A stretch of 26,075 nucleotides of DNA from JASFRS01 sp050114795. GTDB taxonomy: Bacteria; Pseudomonadota; Alphaproteobacteria; Sphingomonadales; CAKZYD01. Under the pieces are notes generated by a model. The model saw only the letters and a list, made by a program, of their open reading frames with translations, was not told where the DNA came from and searched no databases. The stretch spans positions 1-26,075 of the forward strand of contig JASFRS010000010.1 in NCBI GenBank assembly GCA_050114795.1. Reading direction: 5' to 3'. A program made the translations under genes and the position numbers. This document shows, one piece after another, positions 13,969-22,716 of this stretch; positions within the stretch are counted from its first letter, which is position 1, and every line of letters begins with the position of its first letter.

Positions 13969-14997
13969 ATGAGTACAAAGTCATCTCTGCTTCGCGCCAT
14001 CAAAGGCGAGCTCGTTTCCCCGCCCCCCGTCTGGCTCATGCGTCAAGCGGGGCGCTATTTGCCGGAATATCGTGAAACCCGTGCGCAAGCTGGTGATTTC
14101 TTATCTTTATGCTATGCCTCTGACCTAGCGGCTGAAGTAACTTTACAACCCATTAGACGGTTCGGATTTGATGCAGCCATATTGTTTGCAGATATCCTAC
14201 TTATTCCAGACGCGTTGGGCCAAGATGTCCGCTTTGTTGCTGGGGAAGGCCCTAGGTTGGCTCCCATTACGTCTGAGACGGGTTTGAAGGGTCTCTCCTT
14301 AGATGGGGTTGAAAACCACCTCCAGCCCGTTGCAGAGACCGTTAAAAGGGTACGACAAGGTCTGGATGAGGATAAGGCGCTGATCGGCTTTGCAGGGGCA
14401 CCTTGGACGGTCATGACCTATATGATTGAAGGTCAGGGCTCCAAAGACCATTTTAACAGCCGAAAATTTGCTTATCAAAACCCGAAGTTATTCGAAGAAT
14501 TGCTTGAAATGGTGACAGAAGCAACTTTGCGTTATCTCATCATGCAGGTGAAAGCGGGGGCTCAAGCAATCAAATTGTTTGACAGCTGGGCCGCGTCTGC
14601 AACAGCGGATGGTTTTCAGGATTGGGTGATTAAACCTGCGAAAACCATCGTTGAAGGCCTGCGTTCTGAATTTCCGGATTTGCCTATTATTGGTTTTCCA
14701 AGAGGGGCTGGCGAAAAACTTCCCAATTTTGTTGCTGAAACGGGTGTGGATGCTGTGGCTATTGATTATTCGATGGATGCGGCCTGGGCTGATGCGCATC
14801 TTCCAAAAGATTTTTGTGTTCAAGGAAATTTGGATCCGGCCCTTTTAGTTGCCGGGGGTGAAAAAATGGACAAGGCTGTGCGTCACATTTTAAAGGCCTT
14901 TGAAAATCGTCCACATATTTTCAATCTGGGTCATGGCATTGTGCCTGAAACCCCTATTGCACATGTGGAACATCTGCTTAAACTCATCCGCGGATAA
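13969..14997 (+). CDS. hemE: HemE, uroporphyrinogen III decarboxylase
   Basis: Removes four carboxyl groups from uroporphyrinogen III to give coproporphyrinogen III in haem synthesis. The 342-residue protein starts MSTKSSLLRAIKG and shows both UroD signatures: PVWLMRQAGRYLPEYR (20-35) with the substrate-binding arginines, and GFAGAPWTVMTYMIEG. Asp75 in ILFADIL is the family's key aspartate. The open frame reaches back to a TTG at 13885, but those 28 residues lie within the origin repeats and are not family-like, so ATG 13969 is chosen; only a weak AAGAAAG precedes it. Followed after 16 bases by hemJ. Confidence 0.97.
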   Translation: MSTKSSLLRAIKGELVSPPPVWLMRQAGRYLPEYRETRAQAGDFLSLCYASDLAAEVTLQPIRRFGFDAAILFADILLIPDALGQDVRFVAGEGPRLAPITSETGLKGLSLDGVENHLQPVAETVKRVRQGLDEDKALIGFAGAPWTVMTYMIEGQGSKDHFNSRKFAYQNPKLFEELLEMVTEATLRYLIMQVKAGAQAIKLFDSWAASATADGFQDWVIKPAKTIVEGLRSEFPDLPIIGFPRGAGEKLPNFVAETGVDAVAIDYSMDAAWADAHLPKDFCVQGNLDPALLVAGGEKMDKAVRHILKAFENRPHIFNLGHGIVPETPIAHVEHLLKLIRG

Positions 14998-15013
14998 AAG
15001 AAAAAGAGAGTGA

Positions 15014-15451
15014 ATGATGTTGGGTGAAGCTTATCTTTGGGTCAAAGCCTTCCATATTATTTCTGTGATTTTCTGGATGGCGGGCATGTTCATGCTGCCG
15101 CGCTATTTCGCTTATCATATTGAGGCTGAGCGGGGCTCCGTCGAGGATTTAGCCTGGCGAGAGCGGGAACGCCGTCTGCTTCGTATCATCATCAATCCAT
15201 CGATGATTGCCGCTTGGATTTTGGGGCTAACGCTTGCGTTTCATATTGGCTGGGATGCTGGCGGATGGCTTCATTTGAAAGTGGCTTTGCTTGTTATTCT
15301 ATCCGGTTTTCATGGCGTCTTATCGAAATGGCGGAAGAATTTCATCACTGGTGAAAATCTGAAAACAAGTCGGACTTACCGTATTGCAAATGAGGTTCCG
15401 GCAATTTTCATCATTATTATAGTGATTTTGGCCGTCACAAAGCCATTCTGA
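15014..15451 (+). CDS. hemJ: HemJ, protoporphyrinogen IX oxidase
   Basis: Integral inner-membrane enzyme oxidising protoporphyrinogen IX to protoporphyrin IX, the form used by most alphaproteobacteria in place of HemG or HemY. The 145-residue protein has four hydrophobic segments (about 7-27, 56-78, 84-105, 127-143). KAFHIISVIFWMAGMFMLPR with His14 and the RIANEVPAI stretch near 123-131 are HemJ (UPF0093) signatures; His77, His87 and His100 are also present. The start may be 15014 or the next codon 15017 (ATGATG), with AGAGAG just upstream. Placement next to hemE fits a haem operon; hemH, often found here in relatives, is absent. Confidence 0.93.
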   Translation: MMLGEAYLWVKAFHIISVIFWMAGMFMLPRYFAYHIEAERGSVEDLAWRERERRLLRIIINPSMIAAWILGLTLAFHIGWDAGGWLHLKVALLVILSGFHGVLSKWRKNFITGENLKTSRTYRIANEVPAIFIIIIVILAVTKPF

Positions 15452-15462
15452 TGTAAGCACGC

Positions 15463-15491
15463 TTGACTTTTGCTTTTATTTACGCCTAATA
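15463..15491 (+). promoter_or_regulatory. Possible rho promoter
   Basis: TTGACT at 15463-15468 is a good -35 hexamer; 17 bases on lies CTAATA (15486-15491), a poor -10. It would give a leader of about 120 bases for rho, including the inverted repeat just downstream. Confidence 0.3.
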
Positions 15492-15492
15492 G

Positions 15493-15528
15493 GCTTTCAA
15501 GAGCTGCAGGAATGTGGCGCTTGAAAGC
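15493..15528 (+). promoter_or_regulatory. Inverted repeat in the rho leader
   Basis: GCTTTCAAG (15493-15501) and CTTGAAAGC (15520-15528) form a perfect 9-bp stem with an 18-base loop. No T run follows at once, so it is not a standard terminator. It sits in the 170-bp gap between hemJ and rho, about 95 bases before the rho ATG. Since rho genes are often autoregulated by attenuation in a long leader, a role there is possible; operator or RNA stability element are alternatives. Confidence 0.45.
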
Positions 15529-15621
15529 TACACTTCTTTTGGACACCCACATCCAGATTAATCTTCAAGACAAGCTCCATTAATCAATTACAACATTTAT
15601 CCGGATTTTGAGGCGTATCTC

Positions 15622-16878
15622 ATGCATCTACAGGACCTTAAGGCAAAAACACCCGCAGAATTGCTAGAGCTGGCGGAGGAACATGGCGTTGAAAATGCCT
15701 CCACCATGCGCAAACAAGACATGATGTTTGCCATTTTAAAAAGCCTGGCTGACAAAGACATCGATATCATGGGGGGCGGGGTTATTGAAATCCTCCAGGA
15801 TGGATTTGGGTTCTTACGGGCACCGGAAGCGAATTATCTTCCCGGTCCCGATGATATCTACGTAAGCCCAAGTCAGATCCGTCGCTTTGGTCTGCGCACC
15901 GGGGATACGGTTGAAGGTGAAATTCGCGCGCCCAAGGATGGCGAGCGTTATTTTGCTCTTTTAAAAGTTGCCAACATTAATTTTGATCAGCCGGAACAAG
16001 TCCGTCATCGGGTGAACTTTGATAATTTGACGCCGCTTTATCCCGATGAGAAATTTAAATTCGATCCTAAAGATCCAACTATTAAAGACCGCAGCGCTCG
16101 GGTCATTGATATCATTGCACCGCAAGGTAAAGGCCAGCGCGCCTTGATTGTCGCGCCGCCGCGGACTGGTAAAACAGTGCTGCTGCAAAATATTGCCCAT
16201 GCGATTACGAAAAATCACCCTGAGGTTTATCTCATCGTTCTGTTGATTGATGAGCGGCCGGAAGAAGTGACGGATATGCAGCGTTCTGTAAAAGGTGAAG
16301 TGATTTCTTCAACCTTTGACGAACCAGCCAGCCGCCACGTCCAAGTTGCTGAAATGGTGATTGAAAAGGCGAAACGCTTGGTTGAGCATAAACATGATGT
16401 GGTAATCCTGCTGGATTCTATCACTCGCTTGGCCCGCGCTTATAACACCGTCGTACCTTCCAGCGGTAAAGTGCTGACCGGTGGCGTGGATGCAAATGCT
16501 CTGCAACGTCCGAAGCGTTTCTTTGGTGCCGCGCGGAATATCGAAGAGGGTGGGTCTTTATCCATTATTGCTACAGCGCTGGTTGAAACTGGTAGCCGCA
16601 TGGATGAAGTCATCTTTGAAGAATTTAAAGGCACGGGTAACTCTGAAATCGTTCTTGACCGCAAAGTTTCCGACAAACGTATCTTCCCAGCCATCGACAT
16701 CACCAAATCCGGGACACGGAAAGAAGAGCTTCTTGTCGATAAAGGCACATTGTCGAAAATGTGGGTGTTGCGCCGTATTCTCATGCAGATGGGAGCGGTG
16801 GATGCCATCGAATTCTTGATGGATAAGCTGAAAAACACCAAAGACAATGAAGAATTCTACGAAACAATGAACCAGTAA
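15622..16878 (+). CDS. rho: Rho, transcription termination factor
   Basis: Hexameric RNA-dependent ATPase/helicase that ends transcription and untranslated transcripts. The N-terminal helical domain (MHLQDLKAKTPAEL...) is followed by the cold-shock-like RNA-binding domain with GFGFLR (61-66). Walker A APPRTGKT (178-185), Walker B VILLDSITRLARAYN with Asp265, Q-loop VLTGGVDANAL (284-294) and R-loop region ETGSRMDEVIFEEFKGTGN are all present. Length 418 is standard. GAGG (15610-15613) lies eight bases before the ATG. A strong terminator ends the gene. Confidence 0.98.
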   Translation: MHLQDLKAKTPAELLELAEEHGVENASTMRKQDMMFAILKSLADKDIDIMGGGVIEILQDGFGFLRAPEANYLPGPDDIYVSPSQIRRFGLRTGDTVEGEIRAPKDGERYFALLKVANINFDQPEQVRHRVNFDNLTPLYPDEKFKFDPKDPTIKDRSARVIDIIAPQGKGQRALIVAPPRTGKTVLLQNIAHAITKNHPEVYLIVLLIDERPEEVTDMQRSVKGEVISSTFDEPASRHVQVAEMVIEKAKRLVEHKHDVVILLDSITRLARAYNTVVPSSGKVLTGGVDANALQRPKRFFGAARNIEEGGSLSIIATALVETGSRMDEVIFEEFKGTGNSEIVLDRKVSDKRIFPAIDITKSGTRKEELLVDKGTLSKMWVLRRILMQMGAVDAIEFLMDKLKNTKDNEEFYETMNQ

Positions 16879-16883
16879 AAAAG

Positions 16884-16906
16884 AAACGCCCTTCGGGGCG
16901 TTTTTT
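16884..16906. terminator. Rho-independent terminator with UUCG loop, shared by convergent genes
   Basis: Eight-bp stem (16884-16891 with 16896-16903) closed by the very stable C(TTCG)G loop, with a T run at 16901-16906 on the plus strand. On the minus strand TTTCTTTTTT follows, so it should work for the convergent qor operon too. The qor TAA (16905-16907) overlaps the T run. Confidence 0.9.
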
Positions 16907-17879
16907 ATGGTTTAAGGATTGTGGAGCCTGTTGTGCGCCGTGCTTCTAAATCTTTATGAGCTCGAGCGATATCGGCTAAAGCATAGCGCTGGCCGATATG
17001 GGGATGGAAATCTGTTTGCTTCATAAAATCAAATAGAGCATTGGTGCCCTTAGTGCGGTCTTGAGCAGTTGAATAATAGTGAAACAGTGTCGGGCGGGTC
17101 ACATAAAGCGAACCTTTTTGAGATAAAATGCCCAAATCAACATTGGTCACTGGACCGGAGGCATTACCAAAAGAAACCATCATGCCACGTGGTTTAAGAC
17201 TATTTAGTGAAGCCTCCCAGGTTGAGCGGCCAACTCCGTCATAAACAACATCTACACCTTCTCCGTCAGTGAAATCTTTAACCTTGGTGGCAATATCTTC
17301 ATGGTCATATTGAATGACATGGTCACAGCCAGCATTAAGAGCCAATTGGGCTTTTTCTTCGGACCCAGCTGTTCCTATGACAAAGGCACCTAAAGATTTA
17401 AGCCAAGGTGCTGCAATAAGACCGACCCCACCTGCTGCGGCCTGAAGAAGGACTTTATCTCCGGCTTTAACCTGATAAGTGCGACGGATGAGATATTCTG
17501 CGGTGCAGCCTTTAAGCAAAAGAGCGGCTGCGTCCTCTTCAGACATAAAGTCGGGTAGTTTGACCACTTGGTTGGCATTCATGATGCGGTGTGTTGCATA
17601 AGCGCCTATTGGACCCCAACAATAGCCCACACGGTCACCAGCTTTTAAATGCTTAACTTCTGCACCAACGGACTCCACGACACCTGCGGCTTCCATCCCT
17701 AAAGATGAAGGTAATTCAATGGGATAGAGGCCAGAGCGATGGTAACAATCAATGAAATTCAAGCCAATCACCGTATGGCGCAGGCAGATATCCTGCGGTC
17801 CGGGCGAGGGCAGAGTAACATCCTCCAAAGTAAGAACCTCTGGCCCGCCGACCTGGTGAATAGTAACGACCTGCGCCAT
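16905..17879 (-). CDS. Quinone oxidoreductase, zinc-free MDR family
   Basis: NADPH-dependent oxidoreductase of the medium-chain dehydrogenase/reductase superfamily, Qor type. N-terminal catalytic domain with GLNFIDCYHRSGLYP (39-53) and GMEAAGVVESVG (61-72); the cofactor-binding Rossmann loop is AAAGGVG (147-153). The zinc ligands of alcohol dehydrogenases are lacking. Length 324 matches E. coli Qor. Members reduce quinones or enones; the substrate cannot be read from sequence. It begins four bases after the DLH-like stop and is the last gene of a four-gene minus-strand cluster that runs against replication. Confidence 0.92.
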   Translation of the reverse strand: MAQVVTIHQVGGPEVLTLEDVTLPSPGPQDICLRHTVIGLNFIDCYHRSGLYPIELPSSLGMEAAGVVESVGAEVKHLKAGDRVGYCWGPIGAYATHRIMNANQVVKLPDFMSEEDAAALLLKGCTAEYLIRRTYQVKAGDKVLLQAAAGGVGLIAAPWLKSLGAFVIGTAGSEEKAQLALNAGCDHVIQYDHEDIATKVKDFTDGEGVDVVYDGVGRSTWEASLNSLKPRGMMVSFGNASGPVTNVDLGILSQKGSLYVTRPTLFHYYSTAQDRTKGTNALFDFMKQTDFHPHIGQRYALADIARAHKDLEARRTTGSTILKP

Positions 17880-17883
17880 GTGA

Positions 17884-18588
17884 TTAGCTTAAGTGCATAT
17901 TGAAGAAGTCAAAGCTGCGGCGATTGGCAAGGTCCGCGGCTGTACCATCGAAATGAATGCCGTCAGGCCGCGCAAAAGCATGATTGAGCCCAGGATAATC
18001 ATGAAGAGTGACAAGTGGGTGGTCATCCAATGCTTTATGGATGGCGGCTTGCGCTTCCGGCGGGACAAATTCATCACCCCCTGCAATATGAAGCATCAGC
18101 GGCTCTTGGAGATTCTCAATTTCTGCCAGGTGATCTTGGATGCCCACACCATAATATCCAACACAAGCGTCGGCATCTGTACGTGTGGCTGTAAGATAGG
18201 CGAGGAGGCCGCCAAGGCAATATCCAACAGCACCCACTTTCTCATCTACGAAATCACTATGACGCGCGAAATATATGGTGGCTTGAATGTCTTCAATGCT
18301 CTTATCGACATCAAAGCCATTATAGAGCGCGAAGGCTTTCTGCCATTCTTCCTCGGTTTTATCTGTCAGTTCAATACCGGGTTCCTGGCGCCAGAATAAA
18401 TCGGGGCAAATGGCTACATAGCCTGCGTCACTTAGCTTTTGACAGATTTCGCGCATACCCTCATTCACACCGAAAATTTCTTGAATCGCGATAACGGCAG
18501 GGCCGTGACCCGAAGCCGGGCGGCTGACATAAGCTTTAAACTGTCCACTGCCGTCGCTGGCATCAATAGTAACCCATTCGCTGGACAT
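17884..18588 (-). CDS. Dienelactone hydrolase family protein
   Basis: An alpha/beta hydrolase of 234 residues. The DLH triad is complete: Cys124 in GYCLGG, Asp172 in GGDEFVP and His203 in LNHAF, with Glu37 in QEIFG, the residue that activates the cysteine in characterised enzymes. The classical enzyme hydrolyses dienelactone in chlorocatechol breakdown, but no aromatic-degradation genes are nearby, so a general carboxymethylenebutenolidase-like or detoxifying role is more likely. ATG 18588 with GGAG ten bases upstream is preferred to the TTG five codons earlier. The ogt stop is 21 bases upstream and the oxidoreductase starts four bases downstream. Confidence 0.93.
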   Translation of the reverse strand: MSSEWVTIDASDGSGQFKAYVSRPASGHGPAVIAIQEIFGVNEGMREICQKLSDAGYVAICPDLFWRQEPGIELTDKTEEEWQKAFALYNGFDVDKSIEDIQATIYFARHSDFVDEKVGAVGYCLGGLLAYLTATRTDADACVGYYGVGIQDHLAEIENLQEPLMLHIAGGDEFVPPEAQAAIHKALDDHPLVTLHDYPGLNHAFARPDGIHFDGTAADLANRRSFDFFNMHLS

Positions 18589-18609
18589 ATAAGTTTTCTC
18601 CAAAATGTG

Positions 18610-19077
18610 TCAGATAAGCAGAGGCCTATCTTCTATAGCCCCTTCAAGGCGCAAAAGGGCTTCCTTCGTTTCAATGCCGCCGTCTGCGGTATATCCGCCT
18701 AATTTACCATTCGCCGCCAAGACCCTGTGACATGGAATGATGATGGGTATGGGGTTAATTCTACATGCGCCACCAACAGCACGGGCAACGGAATTCAATT
18801 CCCCCGCCATTTCTCCATAAGTCATTGTTTTTCCGTAAGGAATGGACAGCATTTTTTTCCACACCGATTGCTGGAACTTCGTGCCATAAGGGCGCAGCGG
18901 CAGGTCGAATTCTATTTCTTCTCCATCGAAATAGCGATTTAACTGCCGAACAGCCTCTTTTAACAGAGGTGTCTCATCCTGGTCGCGCCCCCAGCCCCAA
19001 TCTAAAGCAACGATAGCCCCATCGTCTTCTGATAGGGTGATATCACCAACAGGGCTGTGTAAGGAAATTTGAGGCAT
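18610..19077 (-). CDS. ogt: Methylated-DNA--[protein]-cysteine S-methyltransferase (Ogt/AGT)
   Basis: Suicide repair protein that moves the alkyl group from O6-alkylguanine (and O4-alkylthymine) in DNA to its own cysteine. The acceptor is Cys116 in the invariant PCHRV, followed by NGKLGGYTADGGIETKEALLRLEG. The helix-turn-helix region FQQSVWKKMLSIPYGKTMTYGEMA (about 68-91) is clear in shorter pieces such as SVWKKMLSIPYG. Length 155 is that of the stand-alone form without an Ada regulatory domain. It starts nine bases after the stop of the DUF255 protein and is co-transcribed with it. Confidence 0.96.
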   Translation of the reverse strand: MPQISLHSPVGDITLSEDDGAIVALDWGWGRDQDETPLLKEAVRQLNRYFDGEEIEFDLPLRPYGTKFQQSVWKKMLSIPYGKTMTYGEMAGELNSVARAVGGACRINPIPIIIPCHRVLAANGKLGGYTADGGIETKEALLRLEGAIEDRPLLI

Positions 19078-19086
19078 GGTGTCAGC

Positions 19087-21072
19087 TTAGCTTTTCAATG
19101 TTTGAATGATGTCTTGGGCGCGTGTCAGTGGAAGCGAACAACTGCGGCGCTGACAGATTAAAACATAGTCACCCGGTTTTTGTAAATTTGAATAGGCGGG
19201 ATGATGCTCATTCAAAGTCGTTTTTTCACCCTCTTTGACAAAACGGATCACCGCCTGAGGTGGGGCATTTTGCCAAACGGCATCAATAATGTCTTGTTTC
19301 TCCGATTTAATGAGAATTTCAATCGTTGATATATGGTCGTCAAAGCCATTTAGAAAGCTTCCCAAGGGAAAAACATTGCGATGAATTTCCCCGGCAAAAG
19401 TTGAAATCAGTGTATCCATTTTTTTCTGATATTCATCTTCCCCGGTGAAAGAATGAAGCCGGCTTAATAAAGCCACCATCAGTCCATTCCCAGCCGGCGT
19501 GGCTTGATCTGCAATTGGTCTGGGTTTCGCAATTAGATATGATGCATTAGATTTTGCCATATAATAACCGCCGTTAGGCGCTGCGAATTCTTTTGTAATT
19601 TGTTTTTCTAAAGCGATGGCTTCTTGCAGATAAGAATTGTTTCCAGTGGTACTGAAGAGCATTAAGCTCGCCAGAGCAAGCGTGACATGATCTTCTAAAA
19701 ATCCATCTGCGCCTAATTTGGATTTACCGGAGTTATGATAGAGTTGGCCATCTGGTCGCAGTGTTGAGAGAAGGGCATTAAAGCTGGACGCGGCTTGTTC
19801 CAACCAATCACCCCGCCCAAATGTCATGGCGGCTTCGGCCAAAGCGAGAAGATTTAAAGCATTCCAATCACATAAGATTTTATCGTCGCGGCCAGGGGGA
19901 ATACGTTTCTCACGCGCTTTGAGCAGGATTTGGCGCTGGTCCTGCATATGATCTGCTGCATTTAGATTATGGAGCCGGTTGAGGATGGTTTTACCTTCCC
20001 AATTCCCACTAGGAGTAACATCATAAATGGCTTTAAACGCAGCCGCTTGGTCTTTTAAGAGTGTGTCAATTTCCGCTTCGCTCCAGACATAAAACTTTCC
20101 TTCTTCACCCTCACTGTCTGCGTCAAAAGATGATATAAACAGCCCTTCATCAGACATCATATCCCGCTGGAGCCATGCGATCGTTTCTTCTATACGGCGC
20201 GCATATAAAGGGCTTTTATTATGCCGCCAGACCTGTGTTAAAAGCCTGAGTAACAGGGCATTATCATAAAGCATCTTTTCAAAATGAGGGATAAGCCATC
20301 GTTCATCGACGGTATAGCGGGAAAACCCTCCGCCCAAATGGTCATAAATTCCACCTTCACATATATGCGTCAGGGCATTTTCCACAGCAAGGCCATAGGC
20401 TTCGTCTTTTGTACGAAGAAAATGGCGCCAAAGCAGTTCGAGATTCATAACATTTGGAAATTTTGGTGCTTTCCCAAACCCGCCATTTTCTGGGTCAAGA
20501 TGGCGATAAAGCTGAGACGCAACAGTGTTTAATATATCCGGCGTTAATTCACCCTTTTGGTTACGATCGACCAGCTTTTGAATATGGTTGCTGATATTTT
20601 CAGCATTTGAAAAAACGGCGGGGTCTCTTTCTTTATAGACCTGGGTAATACGCTCTAAAATACTGGAAAATGCGGGCTGTCCATAGCGGGGCGTTTTAGG
20701 AAAATAAGTACCGCCCCAAAAGGGCTTACCATCGGGCGTAAGGAACATTGTAAGCGGCCAACCGCCTTGCTGGCCTAAAAGTTGAAGAGCCGTTTGATAT
20801 ATATGGTCAATATCCGGTCGCTCTTCACGATCGACTTTTACATTTATGAAATGCGCATTCATCAGTTCGGCAGTTTCCATATCTTCGAAACTTTCATGCG
20901 CCATAACATGACACCAGTGGCAGGCGGCATAGCCGACAGAGAGTAGAATAACCTTGTCTTGGTCTTTTGCCGTTTGAAGGGCATCATCACACCAGGGCCA
21001 CCAGTGGACCGGGTTATCTTTGTGTTGCAGCAGATAGGGGCTAGTGGATTGACCTAAACGATTATGGGGCAT
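19087..21072 (-). CDS. Thioredoxin-fold DUF255 protein (YyaL/SPATA20 family)
   Basis: A 661-residue two-part protein. The N-terminal ~170 residues form a DUF255 thioredoxin-like domain with the SPYLLQHKDNPVHWWPW signature (11-27) and a CHWCHVM redox motif (Cys51, Cys54), then VDREERPDID and GGWPLTMFLTPDGKPFWGGTYFP-type sequence (GGWPLTMF, FWGGTYFP). The remainder resembles an (alpha/alpha)6 barrel of the sugar-epimerase/glycosidase type, with SRYTVDERWLIPHFEKMLYDNA (for example HFEKMLYDNA) and KILCDWNALN. Relatives are widespread (Bacillus YyaL, human SPATA20) but no reaction is established. It leads the cluster with ogt, DLH and quinone oxidoreductase. Confidence 0.93.
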   Translation of the reverse strand: MPHNRLGQSTSPYLLQHKDNPVHWWPWCDDALQTAKDQDKVILLSVGYAACHWCHVMAHESFEDMETAELMNAHFINVKVDREERPDIDHIYQTALQLLGQQGGWPLTMFLTPDGKPFWGGTYFPKTPRYGQPAFSSILERITQVYKERDPAVFSNAENISNHIQKLVDRNQKGELTPDILNTVASQLYRHLDPENGGFGKAPKFPNVMNLELLWRHFLRTKDEAYGLAVENALTHICEGGIYDHLGGGFSRYTVDERWLIPHFEKMLYDNALLLRLLTQVWRHNKSPLYARRIEETIAWLQRDMMSDEGLFISSFDADSEGEEGKFYVWSEAEIDTLLKDQAAAFKAIYDVTPSGNWEGKTILNRLHNLNAADHMQDQRQILLKAREKRIPPGRDDKILCDWNALNLLALAEAAMTFGRGDWLEQAASSFNALLSTLRPDGQLYHNSGKSKLGADGFLEDHVTLALASLMLFSTTGNNSYLQEAIALEKQITKEFAAPNGGYYMAKSNASYLIAKPRPIADQATPAGNGLMVALLSRLHSFTGEDEYQKKMDTLISTFAGEIHRNVFPLGSFLNGFDDHISTIEILIKSEKQDIIDAVWQNAPPQAVIRFVKEGEKTTLNEHHPAYSNLQKPGDYVLICQRRSCSLPLTRAQDIIQTLKS

Positions 21073-21121
21073 GATATTTCTCTTGGCTTCATGTCTCTAT
21101 TGAATGAAAGGCGGACGTGAT

Positions 21122-21361
21122 ATGCAAATCAAAATTACAGTGGATTGTACACCAAATGAAGCGCGCCAGTTTTTCGGTTTACCGGATTTAACGGAAATAC
21201 ATGGTGTATTTATCGATCAAATGAAAAAACAAATGGAAGGCGGTGGGACAACGGCTGAGTTTCAAAATCTTATGAAACAATGGATGATGCCCGATATGCA
21301 AAAAGCCTTTTGGGATAAGTTTTTCGAGGGTATGTCATCATTCTCGACCAATAAAGATTGA
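21122..21361 (+). CDS. Small conserved protein, DUF6489-like
   Basis: A 79-residue protein beginning MQIKITVDCTPNEARQFFGLPDL, which I recognise as the N-terminus of a small alphaproteobacterial family (DUF6489) of unknown function. No membrane segment or enzyme motif is seen; it is rich in Met and Phe (for example KQWMMPDMQKAFWDKFF), which suggests an amphipathic helix. ATG 21122 with AAAGG ten bases upstream is preferred to the ATG at 21104, which lies at the very edge of the ribosome-binding site. Its TGA overlaps a TTG that could start mnmE (TTGA), so it is probably coupled to mnmE. Divergent from the DUF255 gene across 49 bases. Confidence 0.8.
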   Translation: MQIKITVDCTPNEARQFFGLPDLTEIHGVFIDQMKKQMEGGGTTAEFQNLMKQWMMPDMQKAFWDKFFEGMSSFSTNKD

Positions 21362-21372
21362 GTACAACATTT

Positions 21373-22716
21373 ATGTGGACCTCTGAAGACCCTATATTTG
21401 CCTTATCAAGTGGTGGCTTGCCCTCAGGTGTGGGAGTTATGCGCTTATCGGGGACAGGTGTATTGGAGATAGCCCAATCCCTTTTGGAAAAGCCCTTGCC
21501 TGAGCCAAGGTCTGCATCTTTACGTCTGCTTTTGGACCCTGAGACCAAAACCATTATTGATCAGGCGCTGGTTTTAATTTTTCCAGCCCCACATAGTTTT
21601 ACGGGGGAGGATGTTGTCGAGCTTCATATTCATGGTAGCCGCGCAGTTGTTCAGGAGTTATCGCGTGTTTTGGATTCTCAAGGGGTGCGCCCGGCTGAAG
21701 CAGGCGAGTTTACCAAGCGCGCTTTTGTAAATGGACAAATGGATTTGGTTGAAGCAGACGGGTTAGCAGATCTTATCCATGCTGAAACGGAAATGCAACG
21801 TCGCCAAGCGCTTGGGCAGATGCAAGGCGGGCTTACCGAAGTCTATGAAGGGTGGCGGGCGCGGCTTTTAAATGCGCTTGCTCTGATTGAGGCGGAGATC
21901 GATTTTTCTAATGAGGATATTCCGGAAAATCTGTTTAATCAGGTCAAACCGAACCTGGAGCAAATCTGCTCTGAAATACAGGCGCATTTAGCTGAAGGCT
22001 ACAAGGGCGAGCGTATTAGAAACGGAGTGCAGATTGCGGTAATTGGTGAGCCCAATGTTGGAAAATCAAGCCTCATCAACGCATTGGCGAAACGTGATGT
22101 GGCGATCGTTTCTGATATTGCGGGCACAACACGGGATGTTATCGAGGTTCACCTGGATATTGGTGGGTTTCCCGTGACCTTGGCTGATACAGCCGGTTTG
22201 CGGGAAACTGGGGATGTGATTGAGCAAGAAGGAGTCAGGCGGGCTCTGAAAAAGGCAGAGGATGCCGATCTACGTATATTAATGTTAGATGCGCGAAATC
22301 AGACCGTTCCGGCAGATATTGCAAAAGCCTGTGATGAACGCACAATGATTTTGTGGAATAAGAGTGACTTGGCTAAGGGTGTGCCGGAGAATTCGGGGCT
22401 TTCGGTTTTGGGTGAGTGGGCCATATCTGCGAAATCGGGAGAGGGCGTGGGCCATTGGTTGGATGATGTGAAAAATTGGATCAAAGATCATTTTTCGACA
22501 GGAAGCTCTGTTTATTTGACACGCGAAAGATATCGCCGAAGCCTTGAAGACGTTTTGGAAAGTCTAGACCGAGCCTTTGTAATTCAGGAAAAGGAGCCAA
22601 TATTAGCGGCGGAAGATGTGCGTTTGGCAATGCGTGCCTTGGGCCGAATAACGGGTCATGTGGATGTAGAAGATTTACTTGATGTGGTCTTTTCCGAATT
22701 CTGTATTGGGAAGTGA
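21373..22716 (+). CDS. mnmE: MnmE (TrmE), tRNA-modification GTPase
   Basis: Works with MnmG to place the carboxymethylaminomethyl (or aminomethyl) group on wobble uridine 34 of tRNA. The N-terminal folate-binding domain is followed by the G domain: G1 GEPNVGKS (225-232), G2 GTTRD (251-255), G3 DTAG (272-275), G4 NKSD (329-332). The C-terminus ends in CIGK, the MnmE signature with the essential cysteine. ATG 21373 gives 447 residues; a TTG at 21358, overlapping the upstream stop as TTGA, would add five residues and allow coupling, and neither has a strong ribosome-binding site. The TGA lies in the parS-type palindrome. Confidence 0.96.
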   Translation: MWTSEDPIFALSSGGLPSGVGVMRLSGTGVLEIAQSLLEKPLPEPRSASLRLLLDPETKTIIDQALVLIFPAPHSFTGEDVVELHIHGSRAVVQELSRVLDSQGVRPAEAGEFTKRAFVNGQMDLVEADGLADLIHAETEMQRRQALGQMQGGLTEVYEGWRARLLNALALIEAEIDFSNEDIPENLFNQVKPNLEQICSEIQAHLAEGYKGERIRNGVQIAVIGEPNVGKSSLINALAKRDVAIVSDIAGTTRDVIEVHLDIGGFPVTLADTAGLRETGDVIEQEGVRRALKKAEDADLRILMLDARNQTVPADIAKACDERTMILWNKSDLAKGVPENSGLSVLGEWAISAKSGEGVGHWLDDVKNWIKDHFSTGSSVYLTRERYRRSLEDVLESLDRAFVIQEKEPILAAEDVRLAMRALGRITGHVDVEDLLDVVFSEFCIGK

